Part shown: positions 63,553 to 64,000 of the stretch, one piece after another
How the letters are laid out: the number at the start of each line of letters is the position of its first letter
Numbering within the stretch: position 1 is the stretch's first letter
DNA from: Candidatus Thiodiazotropha sp. (ex Monitilora ramsayi)
GTDB lineage: Bacteria; Pseudomonadota; Gammaproteobacteria; Chromatiales; Chromatiaceae
Reading direction: 5' to 3'
DNA: 64,000 nucleotides
Assembly: GCA_025655595.1 (NCBI GenBank)
Contig: JAHXIO010000004.1
Location: 20,932 to 84,931 of the forward strand
Translations under genes and position numbers: made by a program
Notes under the pieces: generated by a model
What the model saw: the letters and a program-made list of their open reading frames with translations, nothing else
Databases searched by the model: none
Told to the model about the DNA's origin: nothing

Positions 63553-63613
63553 CAAGGCCTTCCACCGGACGCAGTCGCTAACGCGCCTGCTCCGCTGAAG
63601 GCAGCGTTATGTT
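63546..63613 (+). other. attC site 6
   Basis: R'' GTCATAAC (63546-63553) complements its own head GTTATGAC at 62995. R' reads GTTATGTT (63606-63613). Stem GCCTTC / GAAGGC. Confidence 0.9.
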
Positions 63614-63678
63614 CCCGGGTTACCCATGAACAGTAGACACCCTGTATAGTTAGATTTATCTATATGGAGGTGCTTAAG

Positions 63679-63987
63679 ATGGCACGTAAGAAGACACAAG
63701 CTTACACCGAAGAGTTTCGTCGAGAAGCGGTTAAGCGAGCGGATAAAGATGGAAACACAGCTGCCTCGGTAGCGAGGGAGCTTGGTATCCATCCCGGCCA
63801 AATCTACAATTGGCGCCGCCAATTTAATCGGCTCTCAGACAAGCAGTTCAACACAATGGGTGGTGTTGATTATTCAAAGAAGGAAAGTGAAGAAATTCGA
63901 AAGCTCAAGCGTGAAAAAGCAGCACTGGAAAAGGAGCTCGAATTCGTAAAAAAGGCAGCTGCGTACTTCGCGAACCACCAAGAGTGA
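63679..63987 (+). CDS. IS3-family transposase OrfA
   Basis: A 102-residue helix-turn-helix protein with the IS3 OrfA pattern (YTEEFRREAVKRADKDGNTAASVARELGIHPGQIYNWRRQF) followed by a leucine-zipper-like coiled coil (EEIRKLKREKAALEKELEFVKKAA). The start at 63679 has GGAGG eight bases upstream. A slippery A AAA AAG (63948-63954) in the right register allows a -1 shift into orfB. Confidence 0.93.
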   Translation: MARKKTQAYTEEFRREAVKRADKDGNTAASVARELGIHPGQIYNWRRQFNRLSDKQFNTMGGVDYSKKESEEIRKLKREKAALEKELEFVKKAAAYFANHQE

Positions 63988-64000
63988 AGTACGCGTTAAT
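63984..64000 (+). CDS. IS3-family transposase OrfB, first codons only (cut by window end)
   Basis: GTG AAG TAC GCG TTA (VKYAL), the usual start of IS3 OrfB, begins at 63984 and overlaps the orfA stop. The frame is one base behind orfA and is open from the slippery site, as expected for the OrfAB fusion. The rest, including the DDE catalytic domain, lies outside. Confidence 0.75.

Larger units (their letters stand above)
60659..63606 (+). mobile_element. Integron gene-cassette array, six complete cassettes
   Basis: Cassette boundaries (crossover after the G of each GTT): 60659-61125, 61126-61577, 61578-61945, 61946-62552, 62553-62995, 62996-63606; a seventh begins at 63607. Each cassette's 8-base R'' box is the exact complement of its own head: CGCATAAC/GTTATGCG, CACATAAC/GTTATGTG (three cassettes), CCCCTAAC/GTTAGGGG and GTCATAAC/GTTATGAC. 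This head-tail rule is the expected product of circular-cassette insertion. All genes are on the plus strand. Base composition is much AT-richer than the core. No integrase gene is in the window, so this may be a CALIN-type array or one with its integrase elsewhere. Confidence 0.93.
63610..64000 (+). mobile_element. IS3-family insertion sequence, left end (continues off window)
   Basis: The left end is estimated at 63610 (TGTTCCCGGG) because IS3 elements begin with TG and an AGTAGACACC motif follows shortly after, as in IS3-group ends; the exact end needs the right inverted repeat. Contains orfA and the start of orfB. Confidence 0.6.

Overview
The window reads as the chromosome of a respiring, motile gammaproteobacterium. 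Gene order (yebC-ruvCAB-ybgC-tolQRAB-pal-cpoB-queE-queC), the sodium-type flagellar protein MotY, UbiT/UbiU/UbiV, an acs/DUF4212-symporter/DUF294/exonuclease block and a CbrXAB-like system fit the Chromatiales and relatives (purple-sulfur or sulfur-oxidising groups). The exact genus is an inference I cannot test here.

Layout. 1-2.9 kb: the C-terminal two thirds of an assimilatory nitrate reductase (NasA), a single-domain globin and a small membrane-anchored protein. 3.1-10.1 kb: an acetate block on the minus strand (DUF4212/sodium-solute symporter, cNMP-CBS-DUF294 regulator, DEDDh exonuclease, acetyl-CoA synthetase) with two clear terminators. 10.5-19.3 kb: DUF3179 protein, TerB-like protein, a REC-PAS-GGDEF protein with a degenerate GGDEF site, a CbrX/CbrA/CbrB-like sensor system and CheV. 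19.5-23.2 kb: small membrane protein, K+ channel with two TrkA-N domains and hemerythrin in one operon, then MotY. 23.3-30.3 kb: WecB, tRNA-Val, GltX, GlnS, tRNA-Ala, CvpA, PurF. 30.4-43.9 kb: 2-oxoglutarate dioxygenase, UbiT, MurI, an AT-richer TonB receptor/ABC_sub_bind/BarA-like kinase operon, and an HDOD/radical SAM/radical SAM/UbiU/UbiV operon. 44-53.6 kb: YebC, Ruv, Tol-Pal and queuosine genes. 53.7-59.7 kb: FNR-like reductase, FIST protein with a PAS-GGDEF-EAL partner, and agmatinase.

The right end is the accessory part. Directly after speB, the arginine decarboxylase gene speA is present only as a frameshifted stub of about 60 codons. It runs into an array of about 19 degenerate 21-bp units (59925-60323). 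From 60658 on there is an integron gene-cassette array: six complete cassettes, each with an attC whose R'' box is an exact 8-base complement of that cassette's own head. The cassettes encode a three-TM protein, two lipoproteins, a cold-shock protein, a Cys-rich protein and a single-pass membrane protein. No integrase is visible. The seventh cassette is interrupted at its head by an IS3-family element with an A6G frameshift signal, which runs off the window.

Functionally, the core of the window links acetate assimilation, carbon-source sensing, O2-independent ubiquinone synthesis, c-di-GMP and redox signalling, and envelope maintenance. The last 4 kb is a recombination hotspot carrying mostly envelope-directed genes of unknown function.
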